DNA of 64,000 nt, taken from contig PHCJ01000013.1 in assembly GCA_002842285.1 (NCBI GenBank), positions 1-64,000 on the forward strand, read 5' to 3'. The DNA comes from Betaproteobacteria bacterium HGW-Betaproteobacteria-22. Its GTDB lineage: Bacteria > Pseudomonadota > Gammaproteobacteria > Burkholderiales > Methylophilaceae. Below, piece after piece: positions 17,721 to 27,331 of the stretch (position 1 is the stretch's first letter; the number at the start of each line of letters is the position of its first letter). The position numbers and the translations under genes were made by a program. The notes below the pieces were generated by a model that worked only from the letters and a program-made list of their open reading frames with translations, did no database searches and was not told the origin of the DNA.

Positions 17721-17738
17721 TTGGCACGCTTAATGCTT
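17721..17738 (+). promoter_or_regulatory. Sigma54 (-24/-12) promoter
   Basis: TTGGCACGCTTAATGCTT: the GG at 17723-17724 and the GC at 17735-17736 are exactly 10 bases apart, and TGGCACG is the full -24 consensus; the -12 box is ATGCT instead of TTGCW. Transcription would begin near 17748. No plus-strand gene follows before 18539, and a terminator occurs at 17786, so the product would be a short RNA. Confidence 0.6.
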
Positions 17739-17747
17739 GGTTTAAAT

Positions 17748-17814
17748 TGAGCATAATTGCTCTCCAAAGCATGTTTCTCCCCTTCGGGCGTCTTCATTGG
17801 GGCGCCCTTTTTTT
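17748..17814 (+). ncRNA. Candidate sigma54-dependent small RNA (about 67 nt)
   Basis: Begins just after the -24/-12 promoter, with a 5' stem GAGCA-TAAT-TGCTC (17749-17762), then a pyrimidine-rich single-stranded stretch containing GTTTCTCCCCTTC (which could pair with a GGGGAG-like ribosome-binding site), then a GC-rich terminator and seven T. This layout is typical of trans-acting, Hfq-binding sRNAs. No ORF is present. It is supported by sequence layout only. Confidence 0.5.
17786..17814 (+). terminator. Rho-independent terminator
   Basis: GGGCG (17786-17790) pairs with CGCCC (17803-17807), extendable with G-U pairs towards a tiny loop, followed by TTTTTTT. It ends the candidate small RNA and any glgA read-through. 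Confidence 0.85.
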
Positions 17815-17866
17815 ATGGTTAACCTTGTATGACAAGCTTAAGCTGTAGACGCGTTAGACTTGAAAG

Positions 17867-18430
17867 TTATTTCACAATAAAATGTTCTCGATAGTATTTT
17901 AATTCATCAATCGATTCATAAATATCTGCCAATGCTTCATGGCGACTGGCTTTTTTAAAACCGGAGTATATTTCAGGTTTCCAGCGACGTGCCAGCTCCT
18001 TGAACACACTTACATCCAAATTGCGATAATGAAAGAAATTTTCAAGCTCTGGCATATAGCGTGCCATAAAGCGCCTGTCCTGACATATGGAATTTCCGCA
18101 CATCGGAGATTTTCCTGCCGGTACATGCTGCTTTAAAAAAGCAATCATTTGTGCTGAAGCATCCGCTTCAGACAGGATTGAGGCCTTTACTTTGTCAATC
18201 AGGCCAGAGCGTCCATGCGTGCCTTTATTCCAGGCATCCATGCCTTCTAGCACGGCATCGCTTTGGTGTATAACCAATACAGGTGATTCACCAATTACAT
18301 TGAGGTCAGCATCAGTCACCACCGCTGCCAACTCTAAAATACGGTCAGTATCAGGGAGCAAGCCACTCATCTCCATATCCAGCCAAATTAAATTATTCTG
18401 ATTTGTCGTATTCTCAGCAGTTGCCATCAT
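17867..18430 (-). CDS. orn: Oligoribonuclease
   Basis: 3'-5' exonuclease that degrades 2-5 nt RNAs (including pGpG from c-di-GMP turnover). DEDDh family: WLDMEMSGL (first Asp and Glu), a central [16 protein letters not shown], and RHEALADI (final His and Asp). I start at ATG 18430 (MMATAE, 187 residues), preceded by TGGAAA; the frame is open further upstream to 18481, but that part does not resemble family N-termini. Divergent from the M48 protease gene. Confidence 0.94.
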   Translation of the reverse strand: MMATAENTTNQNNLIWLDMEMSGLLPDTDRILELAAVVTDADLNVIGESPVLVIHQSDAVLEGMDAWNKGTHGRSGLIDKVKASILSEADASAQMIAFLKQHVPAGKSPMCGNSICQDRRFMARYMPELENFFHYRNLDVSVFKELARRWKPEIYSGFKKASRHEALADIYESIDELKYYREHFIVK

Positions 18431-18538
18431 GATTTCCATTAAAATAGTTGTAATTAAATAATTGCCGTGAACCATCACCATAAAAATGATTCACAATATA
18501 CGTATATTAACTTAATTCAATTTTGAACGAACAATAAA

Positions 18539-19789
18539 ATGGCTTTCACACTCACTACGACCTTTGTCGTTTTACTCATTGCAACCACATTGATCAGAAT
18601 CTGGCTGGGCACACGTCATATCCGGCATGTGCAGCAATATCGCAATGAAGTACCCCAGGCGTTTAGTGCCAACATTACTTTACAGGCACACCAAAAAGCG
18701 GCTGATTACACCACTGACAAAACTAAATTAGTGTTAATGGAAACTGGCGCACAGGCCGTTTTACTTGCGATTCTAACCATAGGCGGCGGCTTGCAGTGGA
18801 TAGATGCCGTATGGCGTGACATTTTGCCAGCGCATGAAATTGCACGTGGTGCCCTGGTCATCTGCAGCGCCATGCTCATCAGCGGCCTGATTGATATTCC
18901 CTTTGACTATTACAAAACCTTTACCATAGACGAAAAATTTGGTTTTAATAAAATGACCCGCGCAATGTTTGTGAGCGACCTTTGCAAACAGACACTGGTG
19001 GGACTTGCACTAGGCGCTCCTATCCTGTTTGCGGCATTGTGGTTAATGCAAGGTGCGGGAGAATATTGGTGGCTGTATTTATGGGTTGTGTGGAGCCTTT
19101 TTAATTTACTCATGCTCGCTATCTACCCGACCGTGATTGCACCTTTTTTTAATAAATTCAACCCATTGCAGGATGAAGGCTTAAAACAGCGAATTGAAGC
19201 ACTGTTAACCAAATGCGGTTTTAAATCACAAGGTTTGTTTGTTATGGATGGCTCAGCACGTAGCAGTCATGGCAATGCCTATTTCACAGGATTTGGTGCC
19301 TCAAAACGGGTAGTGTTTTTTGACACTCTGCTTGACAGACTGAATACGGATGAGATTGAAGCGGTACTTGCACATGAATTGGGGCATTTTAAACATAAAC
19401 ACGTAGTTAAACGCATTGCACTGATGTTTTTTGTAAGTTTTTTAGGCTTGGCGCTGCTTGGTTGGCTCATGAACCAACCCTGGTTTTATACCGGACTGGG
19501 CGTAACCGAGCCTAGCAACTATATGGCGCTGTTGCTGTTTTTATTGGTTTCCCCTGTATTCCTGTTTCTATTGCGGCCGATAATGGCAAGCTATTCACGT
19601 AAAAATGAGTTCGAAGCAGATCGTTATGCCGCCACACATGCTAATGCAAAACATCTGGTAGAGGCGCTCGTCAAGTTATACCGTGATAACGCTTCGACCC
19701 TGACACCGGACCCTTTGCACTCGGCATTTTATGACTCTCATCCACCTGCCAGCATCAGGGTTTCAAAATTGGCAGCTTATACCCGCTAA
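18539..19789 (+). CDS. M48 family zinc metalloprotease (Ste24/CAAX protease type)
   Basis: A 416-residue integral membrane peptidase. Zinc site HELGHFKHKH (around residue 283) and third ligand in EFEADRYAA (around 359), with several hydrophobic helices at the N-terminus (6-22, 64-84, 105-125, 152-172, 176-196) and two between the zinc motifs. The N-terminal domain FDYYKTFTIDEKFGFN is typical of the Ste24-like M48 peptidases. In bacteria these act in membrane protein quality control; the substrates of this group are mostly unknown. It stands alone between orn and rsgA. Confidence 0.9.
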   Translation: MAFTLTTTFVVLLIATTLIRIWLGTRHIRHVQQYRNEVPQAFSANITLQAHQKAADYTTDKTKLVLMETGAQAVLLAILTIGGGLQWIDAVWRDILPAHEIARGALVICSAMLISGLIDIPFDYYKTFTIDEKFGFNKMTRAMFVSDLCKQTLVGLALGAPILFAALWLMQGAGEYWWLYLWVVWSLFNLLMLAIYPTVIAPFFNKFNPLQDEGLKQRIEALLTKCGFKSQGLFVMDGSARSSHGNAYFTGFGASKRVVFFDTLLDRLNTDEIEAVLAHELGHFKHKHVVKRIALMFFVSFLGLALLGWLMNQPWFYTGLGVTEPSNYMALLLFLLVSPVFLFLLRPIMASYSRKNEFEADRYAATHANAKHLVEALVKLYRDNASTLTPDPLHSAFYDSHPPASIRVSKLAAYTR

Positions 19790-19835
19790 TCAGGTGAACG
19801 CAATATAATGCTGCTTGTATTATAGCTAAATGACT

Positions 19836-19879
19836 AGTATTGTGGCTGCATGGATAATAAATGATGCAGCCACAATACT
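19836..19879. terminator. Perfect 16-bp stem-loop between the protease gene and rsgA
   Basis: AGTATTGTGGCTGCAT (19836-19851) and ATGCAGCCACAATACT (19864-19879) are exact complements with a 12-base loop. It lies 47 bases after the protease stop and just ahead of the rsgA start. The T-run after it is short (TTT), so termination efficiency is uncertain; it could also occlude the rsgA leader. Confidence 0.6.
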
Positions 19880-19900
19880 TTAAAAACGAATACTTTTCAC

Positions 19901-20800
19901 GTGCACCCATCGCAAAATAAACACTCTGATACACATGTGCAAGGTATAGTCGTTGCTGCTTATGGTAAGCGCTATCAGGTTGAACTTAACGACAGCAAAT
20001 TGCGCGTGAGTTGCGTTACCCGGGGCAAGAAAACCGACCTTGCCTGTGGTGATCACGTCACCATCCATCTCACGGACCATCATGAAGGGGTCGTGGAAAC
20101 CACGCATCCACGTAAAACGCTGCTATTTAGAAGCAACGCTTTTAAAAGTAAATTGTTGGCCGCCAATGTCACACAAATTATTATTGTGCTGGCGACACAG
20201 CCCAGTTTCTACGAAGCACTGCTTAACCGCTGCTTAATCGCTGCCGAAGCTGCAGGTATCAAGGCTTTAATCGTACTCAATAAATGTGATTTGTCTGACA
20301 ATCATCACGCTATAGATAAATTAAACCTTTATCAACAATTGGGCTACACTGTCTTGGCGCTATCCGCAACACAAGACATTTCTGTACTAAAACCATACTT
20401 AAAAAACGAAACCAGCATTCTAGTTGGCCAGTCAGGCATGGGAAAATCAACCATCATTAACGCCTTGCTGCCGCAAGAAGCGGTACGCACACAAGAAGTT
20501 AGCGTTGTGCTCGACAGTGGCAAACACACCACTACAGCTGCACATTTATACCACCTTGATACACAAAGTCAGTTGATAGACTCGCCTGGCTTGCAGGAAT
20601 TCGGTTTACATCATTTAAGCATCTATGAGCTTGAGCATGCGTTTATTGAGTTCCGACCCTATCTTGGTCACTGTAGATTTAATAATTGCAGACATCTGCA
20701 AGAGCCTGATTGCGCTATCACACAAGCAGCCCTGTCAGGTAAAATCAGCGCTGAACGATTGGCGATTTACAAAATGCTTAGAACTGAAATTGAACGTTAG
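19901..20800 (+). CDS. rsgA: Small-subunit ribosome biogenesis GTPase RsgA
   Basis: GTPase that checks late maturation of the 30S subunit. Circularly permuted GTPase order is visible: OB-fold N-terminus, the G4 motif VLNKCDLSD, then the P-loop GQSGMGKSTIINAL, G3 DSPGLQEF, and a C-terminal zinc finger (GHCRFNNCRHLQEPDC). It has 299 residues from a GTG at 19901 with no obvious ribosome-binding site; a second GTG at 19940 would also fit family N-termini. The start is therefore uncertain, the identity is not. Confidence 0.93.
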   Translation: MHPSQNKHSDTHVQGIVVAAYGKRYQVELNDSKLRVSCVTRGKKTDLACGDHVTIHLTDHHEGVVETTHPRKTLLFRSNAFKSKLLAANVTQIIIVLATQPSFYEALLNRCLIAAEAAGIKALIVLNKCDLSDNHHAIDKLNLYQQLGYTVLALSATQDISVLKPYLKNETSILVGQSGMGKSTIINALLPQEAVRTQEVSVVLDSGKHTTTAAHLYHLDTQSQLIDSPGLQEFGLHHLSIYELEHAFIEFRPYLGHCRFNNCRHLQEPDCAITQAALSGKISAERLAIYKMLRTEIER

Positions 20801-20820
20801 TTTTACGGTATTAATTTGAC

Positions 20821-21741
20821 ATGACTACTGCCTTTATCAGCCACCCGGATACCCTGCTGCATATCATGGATGGCAATCACCCGGAATCGCCCGCGCGCAT
20901 CACCGCGATTAAAAACGCTCTCATACAACGTGGGCTGTATCAAAAACTCGCAATTTACGAAGCCCCTATCGCTACTGACGTACAGCTAACGCGTGTACAT
21001 AGCCCGGATTACATTAAAAAAATTCGCGCATCATCCCCCAAAGCAGGCTTGGTTAGATTGGACGCAGACACTGCCATGGGGCCCATGAGTTTATCGGCGG
21101 CATTGCACGCGAGTGGTGCCGCTATTTTGGCGACCGACCTGGTCTTGCAAGGCAAAGTGAACAATGCTTTCTGCTGCGTCAGGCCGCCTGGTCACCATGC
21201 AGGACGCGCCAATAGTGCAGGATTCTGTATCTTTAATCATGTTGCGACAGGCGTTGCACATGCAATGGCGATATATGGCGTAAAGCGTATCGCTATTATT
21301 GATTTTGACGTGCATCATGGGGATGGCACCGAAAATATTTTTAAAGATGATGCACGCGTAATGCTGTGTTCAACGTTTCAGCATCCGTTTTACCCGCATC
21401 GTGGCGCAGATACACGCAGCGACACCATGATCAACGTCCCGCTTGCTGCAAACTCCGGACGCGAAGCCTACCAAACTGCATTTGAGGAGGAGTTTCTGCC
21501 TGCAATTAACCGTTTTAAGCCTGAGGTTATTTATGTTTCCGCAGGCTTCGATGCCCATGCTGATGACCCGCTGGCCAGCATGAATCTAACCGATCACGAC
21601 TATGTCTGGATAACAACTTTTATCAAAAATATAGCGAATCAGCATGCTAAAGGCCGCATCGTTTCGCTGCTTGAAGGAGGCTACCACTTGCCTGCACTCG
21701 CACAGGCCGCGTCCGCACATATTCATCAACTATTACTATAA
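20821..21741 (+). CDS. Histone deacetylase-like amidohydrolase
   Basis: A zinc-dependent deacetylase of the arginase/deacetylase fold, 306 residues. Conserved: RPPGHHAGRANSAGFC (catalytic His pair), DFDVHHGDGT (zinc Asp and His), SAGFDAHADDPL and EGGYHLPAL. In bacteria such class II-like proteins act on acetylpolyamines, acetylated lysines or unknown amides; the substrate cannot be predicted. It begins 20 bases after rsgA and is probably co-transcribed. Confidence 0.9.
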   Translation: MTTAFISHPDTLLHIMDGNHPESPARITAIKNALIQRGLYQKLAIYEAPIATDVQLTRVHSPDYIKKIRASSPKAGLVRLDADTAMGPMSLSAALHASGAAILATDLVLQGKVNNAFCCVRPPGHHAGRANSAGFCIFNHVATGVAHAMAIYGVKRIAIIDFDVHHGDGTENIFKDDARVMLCSTFQHPFYPHRGADTRSDTMINVPLAANSGREAYQTAFEEEFLPAINRFKPEVIYVSAGFDAHADDPLASMNLTDHDYVWITTFIKNIANQHAKGRIVSLLEGGYHLPALAQAASAHIHQLLL

Positions 21742-22063
21742 ACAGCACACTACCAACTGCACAAGCTCGTCTTCTGGCGTATGCTAATTCAATCTTCATC
21801 TGCCAAAACAAACTACTAGTCAACTACATTAAACCCATTCCATTATTAGGACTTGCCAGCGGCTGATAATCAACACTCAAGCCAACAAGTTGGCAAGTGT
21901 TGCTAAAAATCGCAACTGCGCGCAAACAATTGAGATGTTCGTTTACTATTGTCCTATTCACCTATCAACACTGTTACAGGCTTAACCGAATAACACAAAC
22001 AAAAACCTCGTATCTGAGTATAATATTGCGGTTACTATTATTCGCCTGTCAAAGCGCCACACC
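21742..22063. other. Intergenic region holding MITE copy C
   Basis: Apart from the repeat at 21829-21920 there is no gene. The queD promoter must lie between about 21920 and 22063, but no clear boxes are seen. No preQ1-type riboswitch was recognised upstream of queD. Confidence 0.5.
21829..21920 (+). mobile_element. MITE-like element, copy C (3'-truncated)
   Basis: The left end TTAAACCCATTCCATTATTA then AGGACTTGCCAGCGGCTGAT, AATCAACACT, GCCAACAAGTTGGCAAGTG and TTGCTAAAAATCGCAAC follow the family order, after which homology stops (no GTAGATGTGAAATCGCC end). The terminal variant CCATTCCATTATTA is shared with the right end of copy B. Confidence 0.75.
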
Positions 22064-22504
22064 ATGCACATTACCACCCGCCTAGAGTTTGATGCAGGGC
22101 ATCGTATCCCCAACCATAAGAGCCAGTGCAGAAACCTGCATGGGCACCGTTATGTGCTGGAAATCACACTGTCCGGTGATATTATCAAGCAGGAAAATGC
22201 CTCTGAGAATGGTATGGTAATGGATTTTTCCGATGTTAAGGCGATTGCCAAGGAATCTGTAGTAAATGTCTGGGATCATGCATTTCTGGTATACCAGCAT
22301 GATACAGATGTGCTGAACTTTTTAAACTCGCTGCCTGATCACAAAACAGTTGTGTTCCCCACTGTACCAACCGCCGAGAATATGGCATTAGAAGCTTTTA
22401 AAATACTCAAATCGAAATATCATCACACCTATGGCAATCACTTAAAGCTGGAAAAAGTGCGCCTGTATGAAACGCCGAACAGCTGGGCTGATGCTTTAGG
22501 TTAA
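22064..22504 (+). CDS. queD: 6-carboxy-5,6,7,8-tetrahydropterin synthase (QueD/PTPS family)
   Basis: Converts dihydroneopterin triphosphate to 6-carboxytetrahydropterin on the way to queuosine. 146 residues with the zinc and catalytic pattern FDAGHRIPNH, QCRNLHGHRY (Cys and two His) and the C-terminal YETPNSWADA glutamate. The 3' end overlaps the convergent rfbD gene by 9 bases. A pterin-side role in methanopterin synthesis is conceivable in this organism but nothing here shows it. Confidence 0.88.
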   Translation: MHITTRLEFDAGHRIPNHKSQCRNLHGHRYVLEITLSGDIIKQENASENGMVMDFSDVKAIAKESVVNVWDHAFLVYQHDTDVLNFLNSLPDHKTVVFPTVPTAENMALEAFKILKSKYHHTYGNHLKLEKVRLYETPNSWADALG

Positions 22505-23401
22505 TTTTAGCAACTCGAAGACCAATGCCGCCCGCCAGTCTGGGAGTGTCACTCGAAAATCTCTTGCCAGTTTGCTGCAATCCAGACAAGAGTTAGCTGG
22601 ACGCGCTGCCGGTGTTGGATACTCTTGCGTGCTGATTGCATGTATGTTTTCCGGACTCACTTTAAGTGGTAACAGATGATGAGCCTGTTGAATACGATTG
22701 TATTCTTGCACAATCGCAATTGCAAAACCGTGCCACGAAGTCTGACCGGCATTGACCAGATGATAAGTGCCGGTTAGCGCACTATCCCACCGAGCCATCA
22801 CGGATAGAATCGCTTCAGCAATAGCTGAACTGCTAGTAGGTGCGCCAAACTGATCTGCCACGATACGTAGTTCATCCCGCTCAGCCCCCAGACGCAGGAT
22901 GGTTTTCATGAAATTCTTGCCGTAAGCGCCATACACCCAGGATGTACGAAAAATCAAATGCGGCACACCCACGGCGTGAATGGCATCCTCGCCGGCCAGT
23001 TTGCTTTTGCCATATACGCTTAATGGCTGTGTTTGATCTTCCTCAATATACGGAGCTGACTTAACGCCGGCATATACATAATCCGTAGAAAAATGAATGA
23101 GCCTGGCACCCATCTTTGCCGCCTCTTCTGCCAATACCCGTGGTGCGGTTGCATTGATTGCATACGCCAGCTCCGCCTCTGATTCAGCTTTGTCTACCAT
23201 GGTGTAAGCGGCGGGATTAATAATCACCTCAGGTTGAATATCCTGAACGACACGGCGTATTGCTGTCTTGTCAGATAAATCCAGCTGATTTCTATCCAGA
23301 CCAATCACCTCATAAGGCGACTGTTCGTACATTGCGAAAGCACGACTCAGGGCATGGCCTACTTGTCCATTTACGCCTGTCAGCAATATTCTTTTTTGCA
23401 T
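22496..23401 (-). CDS. rfbD: dTDP-4-dehydrorhamnose reductase
   Basis: Last step of dTDP-L-rhamnose synthesis. A 301-residue short-chain reductase: GVNGQVGHAL dinucleotide loop near residue 8, INPAAYTMVDKAE, STDYVYAG, and the YGKSKLAGE catalytic Tyr/Lys. It is the last gene of rfbBACD; 8 bases separate it from rfbC. Confidence 0.95.
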   Translation of the reverse strand: MQKRILLTGVNGQVGHALSRAFAMYEQSPYEVIGLDRNQLDLSDKTAIRRVVQDIQPEVIINPAAYTMVDKAESEAELAYAINATAPRVLAEEAAKMGARLIHFSTDYVYAGVKSAPYIEEDQTQPLSVYGKSKLAGEDAIHAVGVPHLIFRTSWVYGAYGKNFMKTILRLGAERDELRIVADQFGAPTSSSAIAEAILSVMARWDSALTGTYHLVNAGQTSWHGFAIAIVQEYNRIQQAHHLLPLKVSPENIHAISTQEYPTPAARPANSCLDCSKLARDFRVTLPDWRAALVFELLKLT

Positions 23402-23409
23402 GGACGACC

Positions 23410-23961
23410 TTAGATCACGTCAAAAACTTCCGACTCTGCCAGGCGCAGGCCTACTTTATCTTTGGCCGATAAGATAGGCTCAACGCCACGCGGCCATGCT
23501 ATCCCGATATCCGCATCGTCCCAACGTATGCAACGCTCATGTTGAGGCGCATAATAGTCTGTTGTTTTATATAAAAATTCGGTATTGTCTTTTAACACCA
23601 GAAAGCCATGCGCGAAACCAGGCGGGATCCACATCTGCCGATTATTTTCAGCTGAAAGCACAGCACCCACCCAGTGACCGAAGGTCGAAGACTGCCGACG
23701 GATATCCACCGCCACGTCAAACACTTCGCCAGCAACCACTCGCACCAATTTACCTTGCACCTGCTCAATCTGGTAATGCAGGCCACGCAATACATTGCTT
23801 GCAGATTTAGAGTGATTATCCTGCACGAATTGGGCATTCACACCCGTTAGCTTTTCAAAAACCTGCTGATTGAAACTCTCAAAAAAGAAACCCCTATCAT
23901 CGCCAAACACCTTGGGTTCTAAAATGAGCACATCAGGTATTGCGGTTGTAACTACCTGCAT
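23410..23961 (-). CDS. rfbC: dTDP-4-dehydrorhamnose 3,5-epimerase
   Basis: Third enzyme of dTDP-rhamnose synthesis, a cupin of 183 residues. FGDDRGFFFESFNQ near the start, LRGLHYQIEQVQGKLVRV with the catalytic His, and PPGFAHGFLVL are conserved. Its start is adjacent to the rfbA stop with no gap. Confidence 0.96.
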   Translation of the reverse strand: MQVVTTAIPDVLILEPKVFGDDRGFFFESFNQQVFEKLTGVNAQFVQDNHSKSASNVLRGLHYQIEQVQGKLVRVVAGEVFDVAVDIRRQSSTFGHWVGAVLSAENNRQMWIPPGFAHGFLVLKDNTEFLYKTTDYYAPQHERCIRWDDADIGIAWPRGVEPILSAKDKVGLRLAESEVFDVI

Positions 23962-24837
23962 TTAGTACACCTGCTCAGTTAGCAACATTTTCAGATACTG
24001 GCCGTATGCATTTTTGATGTATCTATCAGCGAGCTTAGCTAGCGCATCGCCGTCGATATACTGCATGCGATAAGCCACTTCTTCCGGACTAGCCACTTTT
24101 AAACCCTGACGTTTCTCTATGGTTTCAATAAACAATGAAGCTTCCAGTAACGATTCATGCGTGCCAGTATCGAGCCATGCAATGCCACGTCCCATGACCT
24201 CTACCTGCAAATCCCCCCGCTGCAGATAGGCACGATTGACATCGGTAATTTCCAGTTCACCCCGAGGTGAAGGTGTTAATTGAGCGGCGATATCGATGAC
24301 ATCATTGTCATAAAAATACAAACCGGTCACGGCATATCTGGATTTAGGTGCTTTGGGTTTTTCTTCCAGGCTCACTGCCTGGCCTTGTGCGTTAAATTCC
24401 ACAACACCATAACGCTCAGGGTCACGCACGGGATAGGCAAATACGGTGGCACCAGTTTCGAGCCTTGATGCTGCCTGTGTTTTAATCGCCAGTTCATGCC
24501 CGTAAAAAATATTATCTCCCAACACCAGCGCGCAGCTGTCATGACCGATAAAATCCTTACCGATAATAAATGCTTGCGCCAATCCGTCAGGCGATGGTTG
24601 CACTGCATATTGAATTGAAATGCCCCACTGGCTGCCATCTCCCAGCAATTGCGTAAAGCGTGGGGTATCTTCCGGGGTGGAAATCACCAGAATATCGCGT
24701 ATCCCTGCTAGCATCAGTGTGCTCAATGGATAATAGATCATGGGCTTGTCGTACACAGGCAGCAACTGCTTTGAAACTACCTGGGTGACGGGATGCAACC
24801 TTGTGCCGGAGCCACCTGCCAGGATAATCCCTTTCAT
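23962..24837 (-). CDS. rfbA: Glucose-1-phosphate thymidylyltransferase
   Basis: Makes dTDP-glucose from glucose 1-phosphate and dTTP. 291 residues with the nucleotidyltransferase signature [11 protein letters not shown] and [26 protein letters not shown], and EKPKAPKS. It overlaps the upstream rfbB by 4 bases. Confidence 0.96.
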   Translation of the reverse strand: MKGIILAGGSGTRLHPVTQVVSKQLLPVYDKPMIYYPLSTLMLAGIRDILVISTPEDTPRFTQLLGDGSQWGISIQYAVQPSPDGLAQAFIIGKDFIGHDSCALVLGDNIFYGHELAIKTQAASRLETGATVFAYPVRDPERYGVVEFNAQGQAVSLEEKPKAPKSRYAVTGLYFYDNDVIDIAAQLTPSPRGELEITDVNRAYLQRGDLQVEVMGRGIAWLDTGTHESLLEASLFIETIEKRQGLKVASPEEVAYRMQYIDGDALAKLADRYIKNAYGQYLKMLLTEQVY

Positions 24838-25919
24838 GCCAACTCCTCGCCGCGCTCTGCATAATGCGTTTGCAGCCAGTTACGATAATCACCGCTGGTG
24901 ATGTTGCTGACCCAGTCTTGATGCGACAAGTACCAATTGACTGTTTTTTCTATGCCTGTTTCAAAGGTTTCTGCGGGTTTCCAGCCTAATTTTTTTGATA
25001 GCTTGCCGGCGTCTATCGCGTAGCGCTGATCATGGCCTGGTCTATCCGCAACGTAGGTAATTTGCTCCGCATAGGATTTGCCGTCAGTGCGAGGCTGCTT
25101 CTCATCCAGCATATGGCATAGCGTTCTGACGATATCAATATTGGTTTTTTCGTTCCAGCCCCCTATGTTGTATACCTCTCCCACTTGCCCTGCCTCCAGC
25201 ACTCTACGAATCGCAGCACAGTGATCTTCTACATAGAGCCAGTCGCGCACCTGCAATCCGTTACCGTAAACGGGTAGCGGCTTGCCAGCAAGGGCATGGT
25301 GTATCACCAGGGGGATCAATTTTTCAGGAAAATGATAAGGACCATAATTATTGGAACAGTTTGTCGTGAGTGTCGGCAAACCATAGGTATGATGATAAGC
25401 GCGCACCAAATGGTCTGACGCTGCTTTAGAAGCAGAATACGGGCTGTTTGGTGCATAAGGCGTGGTTTCGGTAAAGGCCGGTGCATCTTTGGTCAGAGAA
25501 CCATAAACCTCGTCAGTCGAAACATGCAAAAAACGAAAATCAGCTTTATCTGCCGCATTAAGCGTGCTCCAGTAGGCACGCACTGACTCCAGCAGGTGAA
25601 AAGTCCCCACAACATTCGTTTGAATAAAATCCTCAGGCCCGTGAATGGAACGATCCACATGACTTTCTGCTGCAAAGTTCACCACAGCGCATGGCTTGTG
25701 TTCCGCCAGCAAGTGAGCCACTAGATGCTGGTCACCGATATCACCACGCACAAAAACATGCTGTGCACTATGTTTTAATGACTCCAGATTAGCGAGGTTG
25801 CCCGCATAGGTGAGCTTATCGAGATTGATGACCGTACCTAACTGTTGATTAACCCAGGCGAGTACAAAGTTCGCACCAATGAATCCTGCACCACCTGTGA
25901 CTAAAATCGTTTTACTCAT
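24834..25919 (-). CDS. rfbB: dTDP-glucose 4,6-dehydratase
   Basis: Second step of dTDP-rhamnose synthesis. Extended SDR of 361 residues: [10 protein letters not shown] at residue 8, [10 protein letters not shown], and [15 protein letters not shown] with catalytic Tyr/Lys. First gene of rfbBACD reading leftward; it begins 30 bases after dnaQ. The rhamnose is presumably for lipopolysaccharide or another surface glycan; no glycosyltransferases are adjacent. Confidence 0.96.
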   Translation of the reverse strand: MSKTILVTGGAGFIGANFVLAWVNQQLGTVINLDKLTYAGNLANLESLKHSAQHVFVRGDIGDQHLVAHLLAEHKPCAVVNFAAESHVDRSIHGPEDFIQTNVVGTFHLLESVRAYWSTLNAADKADFRFLHVSTDEVYGSLTKDAPAFTETTPYAPNSPYSASKAASDHLVRAYHHTYGLPTLTTNCSNNYGPYHFPEKLIPLVIHHALAGKPLPVYGNGLQVRDWLYVEDHCAAIRRVLEAGQVGEVYNIGGWNEKTNIDIVRTLCHMLDEKQPRTDGKSYAEQITYVADRPGHDQRYAIDAGKLSKKLGWKPAETFETGIEKTVNWYLSHQDWVSNITSGDYRNWLQTHYAERGEELA

Positions 25920-25949
25920 GCGTTTACTTTCTTAAAATAAAGATCAGAA

Positions 25950-26642
25950 TCAAGACGGTTTCCAAATGCAATTACCTGATTTTGCCAGACCCGCAAGGTA
26001 TGCCTCATGTGCAGATAGCTCGTCACTATTTGCCAACTGAACCAGTAAAGGTAAGTCATTTGCCTGCGAAATTTCGAGATGATTCTGTTTAGGCTCATCC
26101 ACTGCCATCATCAGGCTTTCCTGCCCACGGGTCATTGCCATATAGACATCGGCCAACAACTCGGCATCCAATAGCGCGCCATGTAAGGTGCGTTTGGAGT
26201 TATCTATACCAAAATGCTTACATAAGGCATCCAGATTATTGCGCTGACCTGGCCGCATTTCTTTGGCAATTTTTAGCGTATCAGTTACCTTGGCTGTAAT
26301 TTTTTCTACAGTGTAATCACCAAGCAGACCAAACTCGCAATTCAAAAACCCCACATCAAATGGCGCGTTATGCATGATGAGTTCAGCATCGGCGATAAAA
26401 GCCACCAGATCATCTGCGATATCAGCAAAGCGCGGTTTATCCTGCAGGAACTCAAGGGAAATACCATGCACTTCCTGTGCACCCTGATCAATCTCACGAT
26501 CCGGATTTAGGTAGTAATGAAAATGATTCTTAGTGAGTCGTCTATTTACCACCTCCACCGCCGCCACCTCAATGATGCGATGCCCTTGTGCATGATACAA
26601 ACCTGTTGTTTCGGTATCTAAAAAAACCTGCCTCAAAATCAC
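25950..26642 (-). CDS. dnaQ: DNA polymerase III epsilon subunit (3'-5' proofreading exonuclease)
   Basis: Proofreader of the replicase. 230 residues with Exo [10 protein letters not shown], Exo [13 protein letters not shown] and Exo [17 protein letters not shown], and a short C-terminal tail for binding the alpha subunit. It overlaps rnhA by 4 bases, the usual rnhA-dnaQ pair. Confidence 0.95.
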   Translation of the reverse strand: MILRQVFLDTETTGLYHAQGHRIIEVAAVEVVNRRLTKNHFHYYLNPDREIDQGAQEVHGISLEFLQDKPRFADIADDLVAFIADAELIMHNAPFDVGFLNCEFGLLGDYTVEKITAKVTDTLKIAKEMRPGQRNNLDALCKHFGIDNSKRTLHGALLDAELLADVYMAMTRGQESLMMAVDEPKQNHLEISQANDLPLLVQLANSDELSAHEAYLAGLAKSGNCIWKPS

Positions 26643-27100
26643 CCCCTTCGACTTAACACTTGCTCCACCCCCTGATTGGCAAGCCTATCAGCACGCTCGT
26701 TTCCCACGTTCCCCGCGTGCCCTTTGACCCAAACCCACTCAACAGTATGCTGCTGCGCCAAAACATCCAGCACACGCCACAAATCGTCATTTTTAACGGG
26801 TTTCCTATCTGCCGTGCGCCAGTTGCGTGACTTCCAGCCTAGAATCCATTCAGAAATCCCTTTTTGCACATATACTGAATCTGTAAACACTTTAGCATGA
26901 CAGGTGCGCTTGAGGGCCTCAAGCGCACGAATAACAGCGGTCAACTCCATGCGGTTATTTGTTGTTTCCAGCTCTCCGCCATATAATTCTTTTTCGTGCT
27001 CACCATAACTGATCCACGCCCCCCAGCCTCCTGGACCGGGGTTCCCTTTACATGCACCATCTGCGTAAATCTCGACAGGCTTATTTTGTTTAACATTCAT
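26639..27100 (-). CDS. rnhA: Ribonuclease HI
   Basis: Cleaves RNA in RNA-DNA hybrids. 153 residues with all catalytic acidic residues in context: [39 protein letters not shown] and [15 protein letters not shown]. First of the rnhA-dnaQ pair. Confidence 0.97.
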   Translation of the reverse strand: MNVKQNKPVEIYADGACKGNPGPGGWGAWISYGEHEKELYGGELETTNNRMELTAVIRALEALKRTCHAKVFTDSVYVQKGISEWILGWKSRNWRTADRKPVKNDDLWRVLDVLAQQHTVEWVWVKGHAGNVGNERADRLANQGVEQVLSRRG

Positions 27101-27267
27101 GTTGAATCAATATTTTTTTATTTTTATGCTGATTTGAGATTATAGAACATCAAAAGGCTCAAAATACTATCTTATTCGCAATTCACCTTTTTAAAGTATG
27201 AGGCAAATAAAAAAATTAAGCGGTTAAGGCACGCTTACTCCCGACATTAAACAGCGGTTGCAACGCT

Positions 27268-27273
27268 TATAAT
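27268..27273 (+). promoter_or_regulatory. Candidate -10 box for the carbonic anhydrase fusion gene
   Basis: TATAAT, 59 bases before the ATG at 27332. No good -35 at 16-18 bases was found. Confidence 0.3.
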
Positions 27274-27331
27274 ATGAGTTGATTATTAAAAGATAATTGC
27301 AAACAATTGCGACATCAGTACTGGAAACGCT

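Noticed and set aside
21921-22063. Possible preQ1 riboswitch before queD
   Set aside because: No short GC stem with an A-rich tail overlapping the ribosome-binding site was found.
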